From the NCBI RefSeq assembly GCF_002563695.1, contig NZ_PDJI01000003.1:1-64000 (forward strand): DNA of 64,000 bases, written 5' to 3'. Positions 8,680-16,987 of the stretch are shown one piece after another; position 1 is the stretch's first letter; each line of letters begins with the position of its first letter. A model generated the notes under the pieces. That model worked only from the letters and a program-made list of their open reading frames with translations, ran no database searches and had not been told where the DNA came from. The translations under genes and the position numbers were made by a program. Source of the stretch: Georgenia soli (GTDB taxonomy: Bacteria; Actinomycetota; Actinomycetes; Actinomycetales; Actinomycetaceae).

Positions 8680-10602
8680 TTACCGCTCCGGTCCACGGTC
8701 CTTGTCGTGCCCTGCGAGCTGGTGGCGGCGGGCGGGATCGATCCGGTTGGGAACCGGGGACCCGATCGGCCGGGCCCGAACCTGGCCCGTGGCCGCGACC
8801 CGAGCGGCCTCGGCCGCCCTGTCGTCGTGCGCCGGGGCGGCAGGTACGGGTGGCAGGCGGTCTGCGACCTCACGCAGGCGTCGCTCGGCGACGTGCCGGA
8901 TGTGGGCCGCCCGATGGTGCTCGGCGGAGGCTCGGTGCATGGCGTAGACGGCCTGGGCGAGCATGACGAGCTGGCGCAGCATCGCCGCCTGGGCGATGGC
9001 GCCCTGGCCAGCCATGGTGGCCGACGCCAGCAGCATCGCGACTCCCCCGACCGACGCCTTCCCGGAAGCCTTGGGGTGCACGCTCTGGCGGCGCAGCTGG
9101 GCCGACTTCGCCAGCGCGTCGGCCGTCGCGGCGAGCGGCCCGGGCACGGCCTCGACGCGGTTCGACCAGGCGGCGAAAGCGCCGGCGGTGTCGCGTGCGA
9201 CCTGGGCCCAGGTGTCGCGGTCGTGGATCGGCACGCTGCGCAGCCGCTCGCGCAGCACGTCTACCTCGGTCGCGTACAGCTCCCACAGTCGAGGGTCGAC
9301 CTCGGCGCTCTCGCGGCCGGGCGCGACCGGGCGGCGGTTGCGCTTCGCGGCGGTCCACTCCCCCGCCGCGGCGGTCGCCGCCGCGGGGGTGTCGGGCCAT
9401 GCCTGGCGCAGCCGGGGCAGGGTCAGGTCGCGGGCCAGGTGCCCGCCGCCGTACCAGATCGCCCGCTCGCCGGCCTCGGGCCGTGTGGCGACGGAGTAGC
9501 CGGTGACGACGTCCGTGCGGCCGTCTGCGAAACGTGGCCGCACGAGGAGACCGGCGCGGCGCATCCGGCGCACGAACTCGGCCTCGTCCGCGGCCGCGGT
9601 GGAGCAGCCGCGCACGGTCCGGGCGAGTGCGCGGCGCGGCTCGTCCGCGCGCAGCTCGGCGCTGATGCGGGCGTGCTTCTCGGCCGCGGGCAACTGCTCC
9701 CACGGCACCTCTCCCCGGCCGTGGCGGCGGTTGCGTTCGTGCTTCGCGCGGGCGCGGCCGCGGGCCTGGGCCTCCTGCTCGGCGGGGTCGTAGGCACGCT
9801 CGGCGGTGTCCGCCGGCCCGTGCCGGTCCCGGCCCGTCAGGGCGCGCTGCCAGGCCTGGTCGGTGGCGAACTGCTTGCTCACCTCGGCGTCCTGCAGCTC
9901 ACCAGTGAGCTCGTCCCACGGCACCCGGCCGTCCGTCCGGCGGGCGTGCTCCCACGCGGCGCGGGTGTGCGCGCGGGCGGTCTCGTACTCGTTGGGCACC
10001 AGGGGCAGCAGGTCGAACTCGCGCTCGAGGTCGCGAGCGACCTGCTGGACACGGTTGTAGTCGTTGTGGGTGGACGCCTTGGTGCCGTCCTCGCGCACCA
10101 GGTTGACCGCCAGGTGGATGTGGTCGTTGCCCTTCGACGAGAGTCCGTGGTGCACCGCGACCCACCGGCACGGGGCCTTCGTGCCCTCGTGGTCGTCGAA
10201 CCCCATGCGCTTGATGAACTCGCCTGCGATGGCACCCCACTGCTCGTCGGTGAGCCGGCCTTCCTCGGGCCGCAGTGACAGCGAGCAGTGCCACACGTGG
10301 GCCTGCTTCTCGCCGACCTTGACGTTCTTGAAGATCCGCTTGCCGGCGTCGTCGCGGCCGGTGACCTGGCGCTCGTAGACGCCCATCGTCACGTCAACCC
10401 CGAGCGCCTTGCGCGGGCGGTCGAGGTACTTCGCGATCGCCAGTGCGGCGTCGCGGTCGAGCTCGTCGTCGTCGTGCCACGCCATCAGCGCCGGATCACC
10501 GGCGACCAGGTGCGGCTCGGTGTGCTCGTTACGCCGTCCCGGACCCGCCAGGTAGACCATCAGGCCGGCCATCCGGTCGCCCCGGACGATGTGCGGGATC
10601 AC
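8680..10602 (-). CDS. MOBP-like relaxase
   Basis: 640 aa. The N-terminal nicking domain holds the three-His motif as HH at 151-152 and NDHIHLAVN at 160-167 (HxHxxxN). The start region (MIPHIVRGDRMAGLMVYLAG) is typical of actinobacterial MobA/VirD2-like relaxases, whose Tyr nicks the oriT and stays bound to the 5' end. The C-terminal half is long, Ala/Arg-rich helix, probably for relaxosome assembly or coupling to a helper conjugation system. No type IV secretion genes are in the window, so the element looks mobilizable and not self-transmissible from this part. Its start overlaps the mobC stop by 4 nt. Confidence 0.85.
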   Translation of the reverse strand: MIPHIVRGDRMAGLMVYLAGPGRRNEHTEPHLVAGDPALMAWHDDDELDRDAALAIAKYLDRPRKALGVDVTMGVYERQVTGRDDAGKRIFKNVKVGEKQAHVWHCSLSLRPEEGRLTDEQWGAIAGEFIKRMGFDDHEGTKAPCRWVAVHHGLSSKGNDHIHLAVNLVREDGTKASTHNDYNRVQQVARDLEREFDLLPLVPNEYETARAHTRAAWEHARRTDGRVPWDELTGELQDAEVSKQFATDQAWQRALTGRDRHGPADTAERAYDPAEQEAQARGRARAKHERNRRHGRGEVPWEQLPAAEKHARISAELRADEPRRALARTVRGCSTAAADEAEFVRRMRRAGLLVRPRFADGRTDVVTGYSVATRPEAGERAIWYGGGHLARDLTLPRLRQAWPDTPAAATAAAGEWTAAKRNRRPVAPGRESAEVDPRLWELYATEVDVLRERLRSVPIHDRDTWAQVARDTAGAFAAWSNRVEAVPGPLAATADALAKSAQLRRQSVHPKASGKASVGGVAMLLASATMAGQGAIAQAAMLRQLVMLAQAVYAMHRASAEHHRAAHIRHVAERRLREVADRLPPVPAAPAHDDRAAEAARVAATGQVRARPIGSPVPNRIDPARRHQLAGHDKDRGPER

Positions 10603-11003
10603 GACGTCCCGAGCCGGTCGACAGCGTCGTCGATGCGCTCCGCCGTGCGGCGCACCGCGCGCAGCGTGGCGACCATCTCGGCCTGCACCTCACCGGTCAC
10701 GTTCGTCACCCGGGCCATCTGGTTGACGTTGTTCGCGATGCCCGCGAGCAGCCGGTGCACGGCGAACAGCTCGACGACCGCGTTGCGTCGCTCAGTCGGC
10801 GTCTCCCCCGTCGGTGCCAGCGCCGACTCGATCAGCAGCCGGGGCACCGTGACCCGGTGCTCCTCCGCGCGCTGCAGCAGCAGCGCCTCCTCCTCGGGCG
10901 TGACCATCACGCGGTGGCTGTGCTGGCGACCACCAGCCACGTTCGCCCGCCGACGCCGGACCACACGGCGCGCCCTCGCAGGCTCCTCCGCCACCGCGAC
11001 CAC
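10599..11003 (-). CDS. mobC: MobC-like relaxosome accessory protein
   Basis: 134 aa from GTG 11003, with a GGGAGAGG ribosome site just before it. The longer open frame to 11150 has no homology-like sequence. Residues around VMVTPEEEALLLQRA give a ribbon-helix-helix-like N-terminal part. The C-terminal part (LLAGIANNVNQMARVTN) matches the bacterial mobilisation protein MobC family, which binds oriT and helps the relaxase melt and nick it. It overlaps the relaxase start, and the palindrome cluster just upstream of its start is the likely oriT. Confidence 0.8.
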   Translation of the reverse strand: MVAVAEEPARARRVVRRRRANVAGGRQHSHRVMVTPEEEALLLQRAEEHRVTVPRLLIESALAPTGETPTERRNAVVELFAVHRLLAGIANNVNQMARVTNVTGEVQAEMVATLRAVRRTAERIDDAVDRLGTS

Positions 11004-11098
11004 CGCCTCTCCCGGCCCAGCGCAGCGACCCCGCCCCGTGCGGGGACCACGCGACCAGCGTGCCAGTAAAGGCCGCAGGCCGTCCAGCGATGGCGGCC

Positions 11099-11189
11099 AG
11101 TTACGGCACGTAACTATATAACTTGCTCGGTCTCGGACAGGTTGGCGCACTTGTGCGCCTGGCGTTAGGCGTTAATGCCGAAAGGGCAT
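11099..11189. other. Probable oriT: three perfect palindromes and a tandem heptamer
   Basis: Upstream of mobC lie AGTTAC-GGCAC-GTAACT (11099-11115), GGCGCA-CTTG-TGCGCC (11144-11159) and ATGCC-GAAAG-GGCAT (11175-11189). GGCGTTA is repeated in tandem at 11161-11174. A non-coding, palindrome-rich stretch directly before mobC and the relaxase is where oriT is normally found in MOBP plasmids. The nick position cannot be told from sequence. Confidence 0.55.
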
Positions 11190-11239
11190 GGGACGCGTGG
11201 GTATCGGTCGGCGTCAGTCCGTCACCCTAGGCTGATGGC

Positions 11240-11578
11240 ATGACGAAGGAACTGAGCGTCGAGGACGCCGAGAAGAAGGCCCGTGAACTGCTCGACCGAC
11301 GTATCGCGTCGGTCCGCACGCTCGTCACCGCGCGGCAGAGGCTGGCCGAGCTGCGCGAGCAGGTCGCCGAAGCTGAGCGCGACCACGTGCGCCTCTACAA
11401 CGCCGCACTGAGCGACGGCTGGTCGCCCGACGAGCTCCGCAAGCTAGGGCTGACCGAGCCGGAGAAGAAGGCGAGGACCCGCCGTCGAGCGGCGGCCAAG
11501 AAGCCCGCCGCCGACACCACTGGCGTCGACGGTCAGGCGACGGCTCCGGCCCCGGAGCCGGAGCCGTCGCTGAACTGA
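11240..11578 (+). CDS. Small coiled-coil basic protein divergent from the mob genes
   Basis: 112 aa from ATG 11240. Residues 1-55 are a charged helix (heptad-like, RQRLAELREQVAEAERDHVR), followed by a short helix with GWSPDELRKLGL. The tail combines a basic stretch (KKARTRRRAAAKKP) with a Pro/Glu-rich end. Proteins of this shape are common beside oriT in actinobacterial plasmids and may bind DNA or regulate mob transcription. It is transcribed away from mobC across the putative oriT. No known domain is recognised. Confidence 0.55.
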   Translation: MTKELSVEDAEKKARELLDRRIASVRTLVTARQRLAELREQVAEAERDHVRLYNAALSDGWSPDELRKLGLTEPEKKARTRRRAAAKKPAADTTGVDGQATAPAPEPEPSLN

Positions 11579-11609
11579 CCGCCCTTCCTCGGAGTTCCTG
11601 ATGGTCACG

Positions 11610-11687
11610 GTTCGGTGGGTGCCCTCAAGGGCGCACGGCGTCGCTTCGCGATGCGGCAAGCCGCACCCCTGACAACACCCACCGAAC
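11610..11687. repeat. Cloverleaf-like nested inverted repeats
   Basis: An outer 12-bp perfect repeat (GTTCGGTGGGTG at 11610-11621 with CACCCACCGAAC at 11676-11687) encloses three perfect hairpins: GCCCT-CA-AGGGC (11621-11632), TCGC-TTC-GCGA (11641-11651) and TGCGGC-AA-GCCGCA (11652-11665). The second hairpin, read on the minus strand, contains GCGAAGC, known as an unusually stable mini-hairpin. There is no open frame of note here. The structure could be a single-strand origin, a replication or termination signal, a recombination site or a structured RNA. Confidence 0.7.
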
Positions 11688-11820
11688 TGGGTGAACAACT
11701 CTGCCCGGGGCCGAAGAAGCAGCGGCACCCACCACCCAGGGCCGGCGCTCTCCTGGCGCGGCAAGGTTCAGTTCTTGCGATGCTCGCCGACAGGCGCAAC
11801 GACGACGAAGCGAAGGTGGG

Positions 11821-12822
11821 ATGAGCAGCACACTGCCCGAGGGACTCCGCGGCCCAGTCGACCTCGCCCTCGCCAGAGCCGTCGAGAAACTCCCGGCCCC
11901 CGGCACGCTGCCCGGCGGTCTCATCGCCGAGCCCAAGTGGGATGGCTACCGCGCGAGTGTGGTTCGCGACGGAGACAGCACCGTCCTATGGAGCCGGCAG
12001 CGCAAGGACCTCACCCGCTACTTCCCCGACCTCTACGCCGCGGCCGCCACAGCGGTGCCGCCCGGATGCGTGCTGGACGGCGAGATCGTCGTCTTCACCG
12101 ACGGCCGGCTCAACTTCTCCTCGCTGCAGCACCGTATGACCAGCTCCAAGCGTGCACTGGCCGACCTCATCCGCCGCGAACCGGCCTCCTACGTCGCCTT
12201 TGACATCCTCGCCGTCGCGTACCAGGACGTGCGCCACCTCCCCCTGCGCGACCGCCGCAATCTGCTCGAGGAACTCGCCAGCGACTGGGAACCACCCATG
12301 CAGATCTCTCCGATTACGACCGACACCGACGAGGCCCGCCGGTGGCTCGACGAGTTGCACGTCACCGGCGTCGAGGGCCTGATCCTCAAGGGCGCTGCCC
12401 AGCCCTACCGCGGGAGCAAGCGTGACTGGCTCAAGGTGAAACACCGCGACACGGCAGAGGTCGTGTGCGGCGCGGTCATCGGCACCCTCGAGCGTCCCGA
12501 GGCGCTCATCGCCGGCCTGGTCATCGACGGCCGGCTCCGCATCGTCGGACGCACCACTCCCCTACACGCCGGACCCGCCCGCGCGCTCAGCGCGCTCCTG
12601 CACCCGCCCGCCGGCGAACACCCCTGGCCCACCCGCATCCCCCGCGGCGCCCTCGACCGCTTCGCACGAGACAAAGAGCCCATCGACATCACCCTCGTTG
12701 ACCCCCTCGTCATCGAGGTCACCGCCGACGTCGCCTGGTCCGGCACCTCCTACCGCCACCCACTCCGCTACGTCCGCGCCAGACTCGAGCTCCAGATTGA
12801 AGACGTCATTCCGCCCCGCTGA
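11821..12822 (+). CDS. ligC: ATP-dependent DNA ligase, LigC type
   Basis: 333 aa. Motif I is EPKWDGYR with the nucleotide-accepting Lys39. GEIVVF (motif III region), VEGLILKG (motif IV) and DWLKVKH (motif V) follow, and a C-terminal OB-fold completes the minimal ligase. There is no polymerase or nuclease domain, as in LigC and unlike LigD. LigC works in actinobacterial end joining and excision repair. ATG 11821 has a GGTGGG ribosome site. Finding it next to the mobilization genes suggests that it serves plasmid maintenance or repair after transfer. A fragment of another ligase lies at 34224. Confidence 0.9.
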   Translation: MSSTLPEGLRGPVDLALARAVEKLPAPGTLPGGLIAEPKWDGYRASVVRDGDSTVLWSRQRKDLTRYFPDLYAAAATAVPPGCVLDGEIVVFTDGRLNFSSLQHRMTSSKRALADLIRREPASYVAFDILAVAYQDVRHLPLRDRRNLLEELASDWEPPMQISPITTDTDEARRWLDELHVTGVEGLILKGAAQPYRGSKRDWLKVKHRDTAEVVCGAVIGTLERPEALIAGLVIDGRLRIVGRTTPLHAGPARALSALLHPPAGEHPWPTRIPRGALDRFARDKEPIDITLVDPLVIEVTADVAWSGTSYRHPLRYVRARLELQIEDVIPPR

Positions 12823-12921
12823 GTACTCATTGCGGTAGAGAATCGGTGGTGGAGCGTCGGCAATGCGGTCGCCCGCTCCGTCCCCCCTTAAGCCGCATGA
12901 CCGCTGGAGCTCTGCCCACTC

Positions 12922-13836
12922 GTGAAGCACACCCGAATCGCCGCTGCAGTCGCCGCCGCGGCCCTGACTCTCGCTGGCTGTTCGACCGGTAACGCCGAGC
13001 CGAAAAAGGCCGAGCCCCAGGAAGACGGCGCCATAACCACGATCGAGAAGTTGCACCAGGCATTCGTCGACGCTGGTGGGACGTGCAAGGAACTTTCTCC
13101 CCGCAACGTCACCGCTGCAACCGATGCCGCCGACTGCGACGATGACACCGTCCTGATGGTCTTCACCGATGAGAAGGCCGCCAACGCTCACGCGAGCGAA
13201 ATGACCGCCATGGGTTCGAACGTGCTCGTCGGCGATGCGTTCGTCATCAACTCCGAACTCCAGGAGCTCCGCAAGGTGGTGCGCTCGCTCAACGGTGTCG
13301 TGAGCATGGCTACCGAGGGCCACGAAGAGACGCCGGCGGCCGCCCCCACGCCGAAGCCGACCCCGACCACCCCACCGACGCCAGAGAAGGGAACCCGAGA
13401 CAACCCCGGTATGCCCGACGTAGACGTCATCACCTTCTCCGAGGGAGCCCAGCCCACGTGGGAGGTGAAGGTCGGGTACGCCGACTTCGACGCCTGGCCC
13501 GAGATCTCGGCCGCCAACCGCTTCTACGACCCGCCCGCCGCAGGGCAGGTCTATGTCCTGCTGCCCGTGACTGTCACGTACAAGGGACAGGGGTCGGGCA
13601 CCCCGTGGCTCGACGTCGACGTGGCGTTCGTATCCGCCGACGGCCGCTCCTACGACGCCGAGATCATGTCGGGAATCCCCGGCGCGATGACGGACGTTGA
13701 CGACCTCTACACCGGCGGATCCGCCCTTGGCACGTTCCCGTTCGAAATTCCGGCCGACGCCCTGGAAGGCGGCACCTGGGCCGTGTCGGCTGACTGGTCC
13801 GACCCGATGTTCATCGCCGCCCTGCCCACCGGCTGA
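12922..13836 (+). CDS. Lipoprotein with DUF4352-like C-terminal domain
   Basis: 304 aa from GTG 12922. The signal peptide ends in a lipobox (LTLAGCS). Residues 30-125 form a small alpha/beta domain with two Cys pairs (GGTCKEL and ADCDDDT). A Pro/Thr-rich linker (APTPKPTPTTPPTP) follows, then a beta-sandwich-like C-terminal domain (QVYVLLPVTVTYKG, PWLDVDVAFVSADG) of the kind found in DUF4352 telomere-repeat-binding-like or immunoglobulin-like lipoproteins. Surface-exposed and probably not an enzyme. Such genes are frequent on actinobacterial plasmids. The function is unknown, and it stands alone between ligC and the catabolic island. Confidence 0.7.
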   Translation: MKHTRIAAAVAAAALTLAGCSTGNAEPKKAEPQEDGAITTIEKLHQAFVDAGGTCKELSPRNVTAATDAADCDDDTVLMVFTDEKAANAHASEMTAMGSNVLVGDAFVINSELQELRKVVRSLNGVVSMATEGHEETPAAAPTPKPTPTTPPTPEKGTRDNPGMPDVDVITFSEGAQPTWEVKVGYADFDAWPEISAANRFYDPPAAGQVYVLLPVTVTYKGQGSGTPWLDVDVAFVSADGRSYDAEIMSGIPGAMTDVDDLYTGGSALGTFPFEIPADALEGGTWAVSADWSDPMFIAALPTG

Positions 13837-14097
13837 ACCGAAGGCCAGACAGCCCGCGTCTCCGCCAGCCGCCACGCGTTGCGGGAATCTTCGTACCGCC
13901 GCCTCTGGTCATACAAGGCAGATTCACAGTGCCGAACTGCGGCCATAGCTCAGTGCGTGGCTACGCCGATCCAGATCCCACGCTCGGCGAGGCTAGACGT
14001 GCGAGGGGGGCTCCCCGGAGCTCACACCATGGACTCGCTCAGTCGGGTGCGGCTGCCCGCTCAGCTGGGTGATCGTGTTTTGTGGGACACGGCCCCT

Positions 14098-14134
14098 GCT
14101 GAACGGTCGTGTCGTTCAGCATGTGTCGCGACAC
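14098..14134. repeat. Palindrome pair, possible mobile-element end
   Basis: GCTGAACG-GTCGTGT-CGTTCAGC (14098-14120) is followed after 2 nt by the perfect 12-bp palindrome GTGTCGCGACAC (14123-14134). It is too far from any gene start to be an obvious operator for the neighbours. A remnant of an insertion-sequence end at the island boundary is possible but not shown. Confidence 0.4.
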
Positions 14135-14320
14135 CTAAGCATCGAGACCGGGCTGCAGCACAGCTAGGTTCTCGCGCGCACTGGGTCGCGTGATCGTCGA
14201 CGACCATCGCCGGTGGCCATCTGAGACCAACGCCCTCTTCCCAGCAGTGACTGCCGAGGACTTGACGCAAGCCCTGACTCCATGAACTATTGCGAGTCAG
14301 CAGTTGGCACATTAATATCT

Positions 14321-14345
14321 ATGCAGTGAGTCTCCATGCACTGTT
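14321..14345 (+). promoter_or_regulatory. Candidate SorC-type operator upstream of the transporter
   Basis: ATGCAGTGAGTCTCCATGCACTG contains CAGTG and CACTG half sites and two TGCA elements just upstream of the first transporter gene. Similar TGCA or CAGT/ACTG palindromes stand at 20240-20254 and 27131-27147, before two other transcription units of the same island. Two SorC-family regulators are encoded here. The link is an inference from position and partial similarity. Confidence 0.35.
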
Positions 14346-14401
14346 GCGTGGAGAGCCCCCCACCCCCATGCAGCGACGTCGCTGTGCAACGAGGAGGAAT
14401 C

Positions 14402-15406
14402 ATGAGTCGAGGACGACTTCGCAAGACGATGGCCGCTCCGCTCGTCGGTGGCCTTGCCCTGATGCTCACGGCTTGCTCCAACGGTGCTGGTGCGGCACCT
14501 GGAGATGGTGGCGATGAGATCGTCATCGGCGCCTCGGTCGCCGATCAGAAGTCTCTGTTCTACGTGGCCGCCGCTCAGGGGATGGAGGCCGCCGCGGAGG
14601 AGCTTGGCGTTGAGCTGCGCCTCACCTCCGCGAACAACGACTCAGCTCAGCAGGTCAAGCAGATCAACGACCTCATCACGCAGCAGATCGACGCCCTCGT
14701 GTTCATCTCACAGGACTCGACCGCCGCAGCGTCGGGTGTCGCCGCAGCCAACGCTGCCGACGTGCCCGTCTACGCCGTGGACCAGCGCCCTGAGGACGGC
14801 TCGGGCGATCTTGCAACTTACATCGCGACCGACAGCGTGAAGGCCGCCCGGGACCTCTGCACGTGGATGTTCGACCAGATGGGCGGGTCCGGCAAGATCG
14901 CCATCATCCGTGGCGTGCTGGGATCGACAGCCGAGATTCAGCGCACCCAGGGCTGCAACGAAGCACTCGAGGAGTATCCCGACATCGAAGTCGTTGCCGA
15001 GGACGCTGCAAACTGGGATGAGACCGAGGCCTACGGGGCAGCGCAGAACATGCTTGCCGCCAACCCGGACCTCGATGCCTTCTTCGCCGAGAGCGACGCG
15101 ATGGCGATGGGTGCTGCCAAGGCAGCTCAGCAGGCCGGTCGCCACGAGGGGATGTACTTCGTGGGCATCGACGGTTTCCCGACGATGTTCGACGCCGTCT
15201 CTGAGGGTCTTGTGCAGGCGACCATGGCTCAGCAGCCGTACGCGATGGGCAAGCTCGCAGTCGAGCAGGCGGTGGCCCAGCTCAAGGGCGAGGGTGACGA
15301 ACTCGAGCCTGAGCAGTACCAGGACACCGTCCTCATCACCAGCGAGAACGTCGACACCGAGGACGTGAAGGACTACTACGGCCCCGACGCCAAGCGATCG
15401 AACTGA
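14402..15406 (+). CDS. Sugar/polyol ABC transporter binding lipoprotein (RbsB family)
   Basis: 334 aa from ATG 14402 after GAGGAGGAA. The signal peptide has lipobox LTAC with Cys near residue 25. The mature part is a type I periplasmic-binding fold: DEIVIGASVADQKSLFYVAAAQGMEAAAEELG, then NDLITQQIDALVFISQDST, and a C-terminal half with FFAESDAMAMGAAKA and FVGIDGFPTMFDAVSEG. These are ribose/xylitol-type signatures. The first gene of the transporter unit, followed directly by its ATPase and permease. It presumably binds the substrate of the whole island, likely a pentose, tetrose or polyol. The exact ligand cannot be read. Confidence 0.88.
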   Translation: MSRGRLRKTMAAPLVGGLALMLTACSNGAGAAPGDGGDEIVIGASVADQKSLFYVAAAQGMEAAAEELGVELRLTSANNDSAQQVKQINDLITQQIDALVFISQDSTAAASGVAAANAADVPVYAVDQRPEDGSGDLATYIATDSVKAARDLCTWMFDQMGGSGKIAIIRGVLGSTAEIQRTQGCNEALEEYPDIEVVAEDAANWDETEAYGAAQNMLAANPDLDAFFAESDAMAMGAAKAAQQAGRHEGMYFVGIDGFPTMFDAVSEGLVQATMAQQPYAMGKLAVEQAVAQLKGEGDELEPEQYQDTVLITSENVDTEDVKDYYGPDAKRSN

Positions 15407-15430
15407 GCCGTGGGATCTGGAGTCAACGAC

Positions 15431-16972
15431 GTGGACACAGCATCTGGGTCGGGTCTGGTTTGCTCCCAGATAAGCAAGGCGTACTCGGGCGTCACGGTTC
15501 TGAAGAGCGTGGACTTCCACCTGCCGCCCAGCTCGGTGGTCGGACTCATCGGCGAGAACGGGGCCGGTAAGTCCACGCTGAGCTCGATCATCACGGGCGT
15601 TGTGCAGCCGACCGCAGGCGCAATGACACTGGATGGCGAGCCATACAACCCACTGCAGCCGGCCGATGCCCTGCATAGGGGCGTCGCGCTCATCCATCAG
15701 GAAATCCGTCTGCTGCCCGAGCTGTCGGTCGCTGAGAACATCTTCCTGGGCCGACTCCCTCTCAAGGGCGGCCGTCTCGACCGGCGCGCGATCCACGCGG
15801 AAGCGCAGGAGCTCCTGCACCGGCTCGGGGTCGACCTCGATCCAGATCGGCCCGTCCGGGGACTACCGATCGCGACGCAGCACGGGATCGAGATCGCCAA
15901 AGCGATCAGCCGCAAGCCGCGGTACGTGGTGTTCGATGAGCCGTCCGCCTCTCTCGGGGAGTCCGAGACCGCGAAGGTCATCGAACAGATCCGGGCGCTT
16001 CGCGAGTACGGCTCCGGCGTCGTCTATATCTCGCACCGCCTGGACGAAGTCCGTGAGGTCGCAGACAGCATCGTCTGCCTGCGTGACGGCGCCCGGGTCG
16101 CGAGCTGGGACACGGGTAACGTTGCCAAGTCCGATCTTGTCAACGCCATGGTCGGCCGCGAGTTCACCCACGAGCACCAGGCACCGATCCCATCGCGTGA
16201 TGAGGTAGTGCTGCAGGTGCGAGACCTTCGGCGCGACGGCGCTTTCGAGGGGCTGACCTTCGATGTGCGCGCAGGCGAGGTCTTGGGGTTCGCCGGCCTG
16301 GTTGGTGCGGGGCGCACCGAGGTCGTGCGCGCAGTGGCGGGCATGGACCGTGCCGACGCTGGCGAGGTGCGGGTCCGCGGCGACCTGATACCCAGCGGTA
16401 AGCCGGAAGCCGCGATCAAGGCCGGCGTCGTCCTCGTACCTGAGGACCGCAAGAATCAGGGACTGAATCTGCCGCGCTCCGCGGCAGAGAACATGGTCCT
16501 GCCTTGGGAGAAGCAGCTCACACGCCGTGGGATCGTCACTAAGAGCACCGTGGCCGAGGTTGCCGAGGTGAAGCGCAAGGAGTTCGACATCCGTGGTCGG
16601 ATGGAACTTCCCGTCAAGTCGATGTCAGGCGGTAACCAGCAGAAGGTCCTGCTGGCGAAGTGGCTCCTGCGCGAACCGACGGTTTTCATCATCGACGAAC
16701 CCACCCGAGGCGTCGACGTCGGCGCAAAGTCGGCCATCTACGAGATCATCCACGACCTTGCTGCCCGCGGGGCTGCGGTGATCGTCGTCTCCTCGGAGCT
16801 CGAGGAGGTTCTGGGGCTCTCCCACCGAGTCCTCGTCATGTCCGGTGGCCGCCAGCAAGGGATCCTTCCTCGAGAAGAAGCCACCCCACAGGCTGTTATC
16901 GCCCTCGCCTTCGGATCCGACCCCGCTGACGACCACCGCGGCGACACTGCCGCACTGTCCGCCCACGCGTAA
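15431..16972 (+). CDS. Sugar ABC transporter ATPase (RbsA/XylG family, two domains)
   Basis: 513 aa using GTG 15431, which has GGAG 8 nt before it. An in-frame GTG at 15410 is the alternative. Two nucleotide-binding halves are present. The first has GENGAGKST (Walker A) and VVFDEPSASL (Walker B). The second has the degenerate Walker A GLVGAGRTE normal for this family, MSGGNQQKV (signature) and FIIDEPTRGVDVG. The first-half signature is altered (LPIATQHGIEIAKA), also common. Energises import together with the adjacent binding protein and permease. Confidence 0.9.
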   Translation: MDTASGSGLVCSQISKAYSGVTVLKSVDFHLPPSSVVGLIGENGAGKSTLSSIITGVVQPTAGAMTLDGEPYNPLQPADALHRGVALIHQEIRLLPELSVAENIFLGRLPLKGGRLDRRAIHAEAQELLHRLGVDLDPDRPVRGLPIATQHGIEIAKAISRKPRYVVFDEPSASLGESETAKVIEQIRALREYGSGVVYISHRLDEVREVADSIVCLRDGARVASWDTGNVAKSDLVNAMVGREFTHEHQAPIPSRDEVVLQVRDLRRDGAFEGLTFDVRAGEVLGFAGLVGAGRTEVVRAVAGMDRADAGEVRVRGDLIPSGKPEAAIKAGVVLVPEDRKNQGLNLPRSAAENMVLPWEKQLTRRGIVTKSTVAEVAEVKRKEFDIRGRMELPVKSMSGGNQQKVLLAKWLLREPTVFIIDEPTRGVDVGAKSAIYEIIHDLAARGAAVIVVSSELEEVLGLSHRVLVMSGGRQQGILPREEATPQAVIALAFGSDPADDHRGDTAALSAHA

Positions 16973-16987
16973 GTCAGGGACCCAACA

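Larger units (their letters stand above)
13837..14401. other. Non-coding boundary before the catabolic island
   Basis: No convincing gene is seen in these 565 bp. They hold a palindrome pair at 14098-14134, a weak promoter candidate (TTGACG 14262-14267, AACTAT 14285-14290), a possible operator around 14321-14345 and the AGGAGG-type ribosome site (14390-14397) of the binding-protein gene. Base composition shifts here towards more A/T, marking the left edge of the island. Confidence 0.5.

Noticed and set aside
13930..13990. Possible tRNA (GCTCAGTGCGTGGC-like string)
   Set aside because: No acceptor stem pairing, no T-loop GTTCGA box, and no anticodon arm can be folded.
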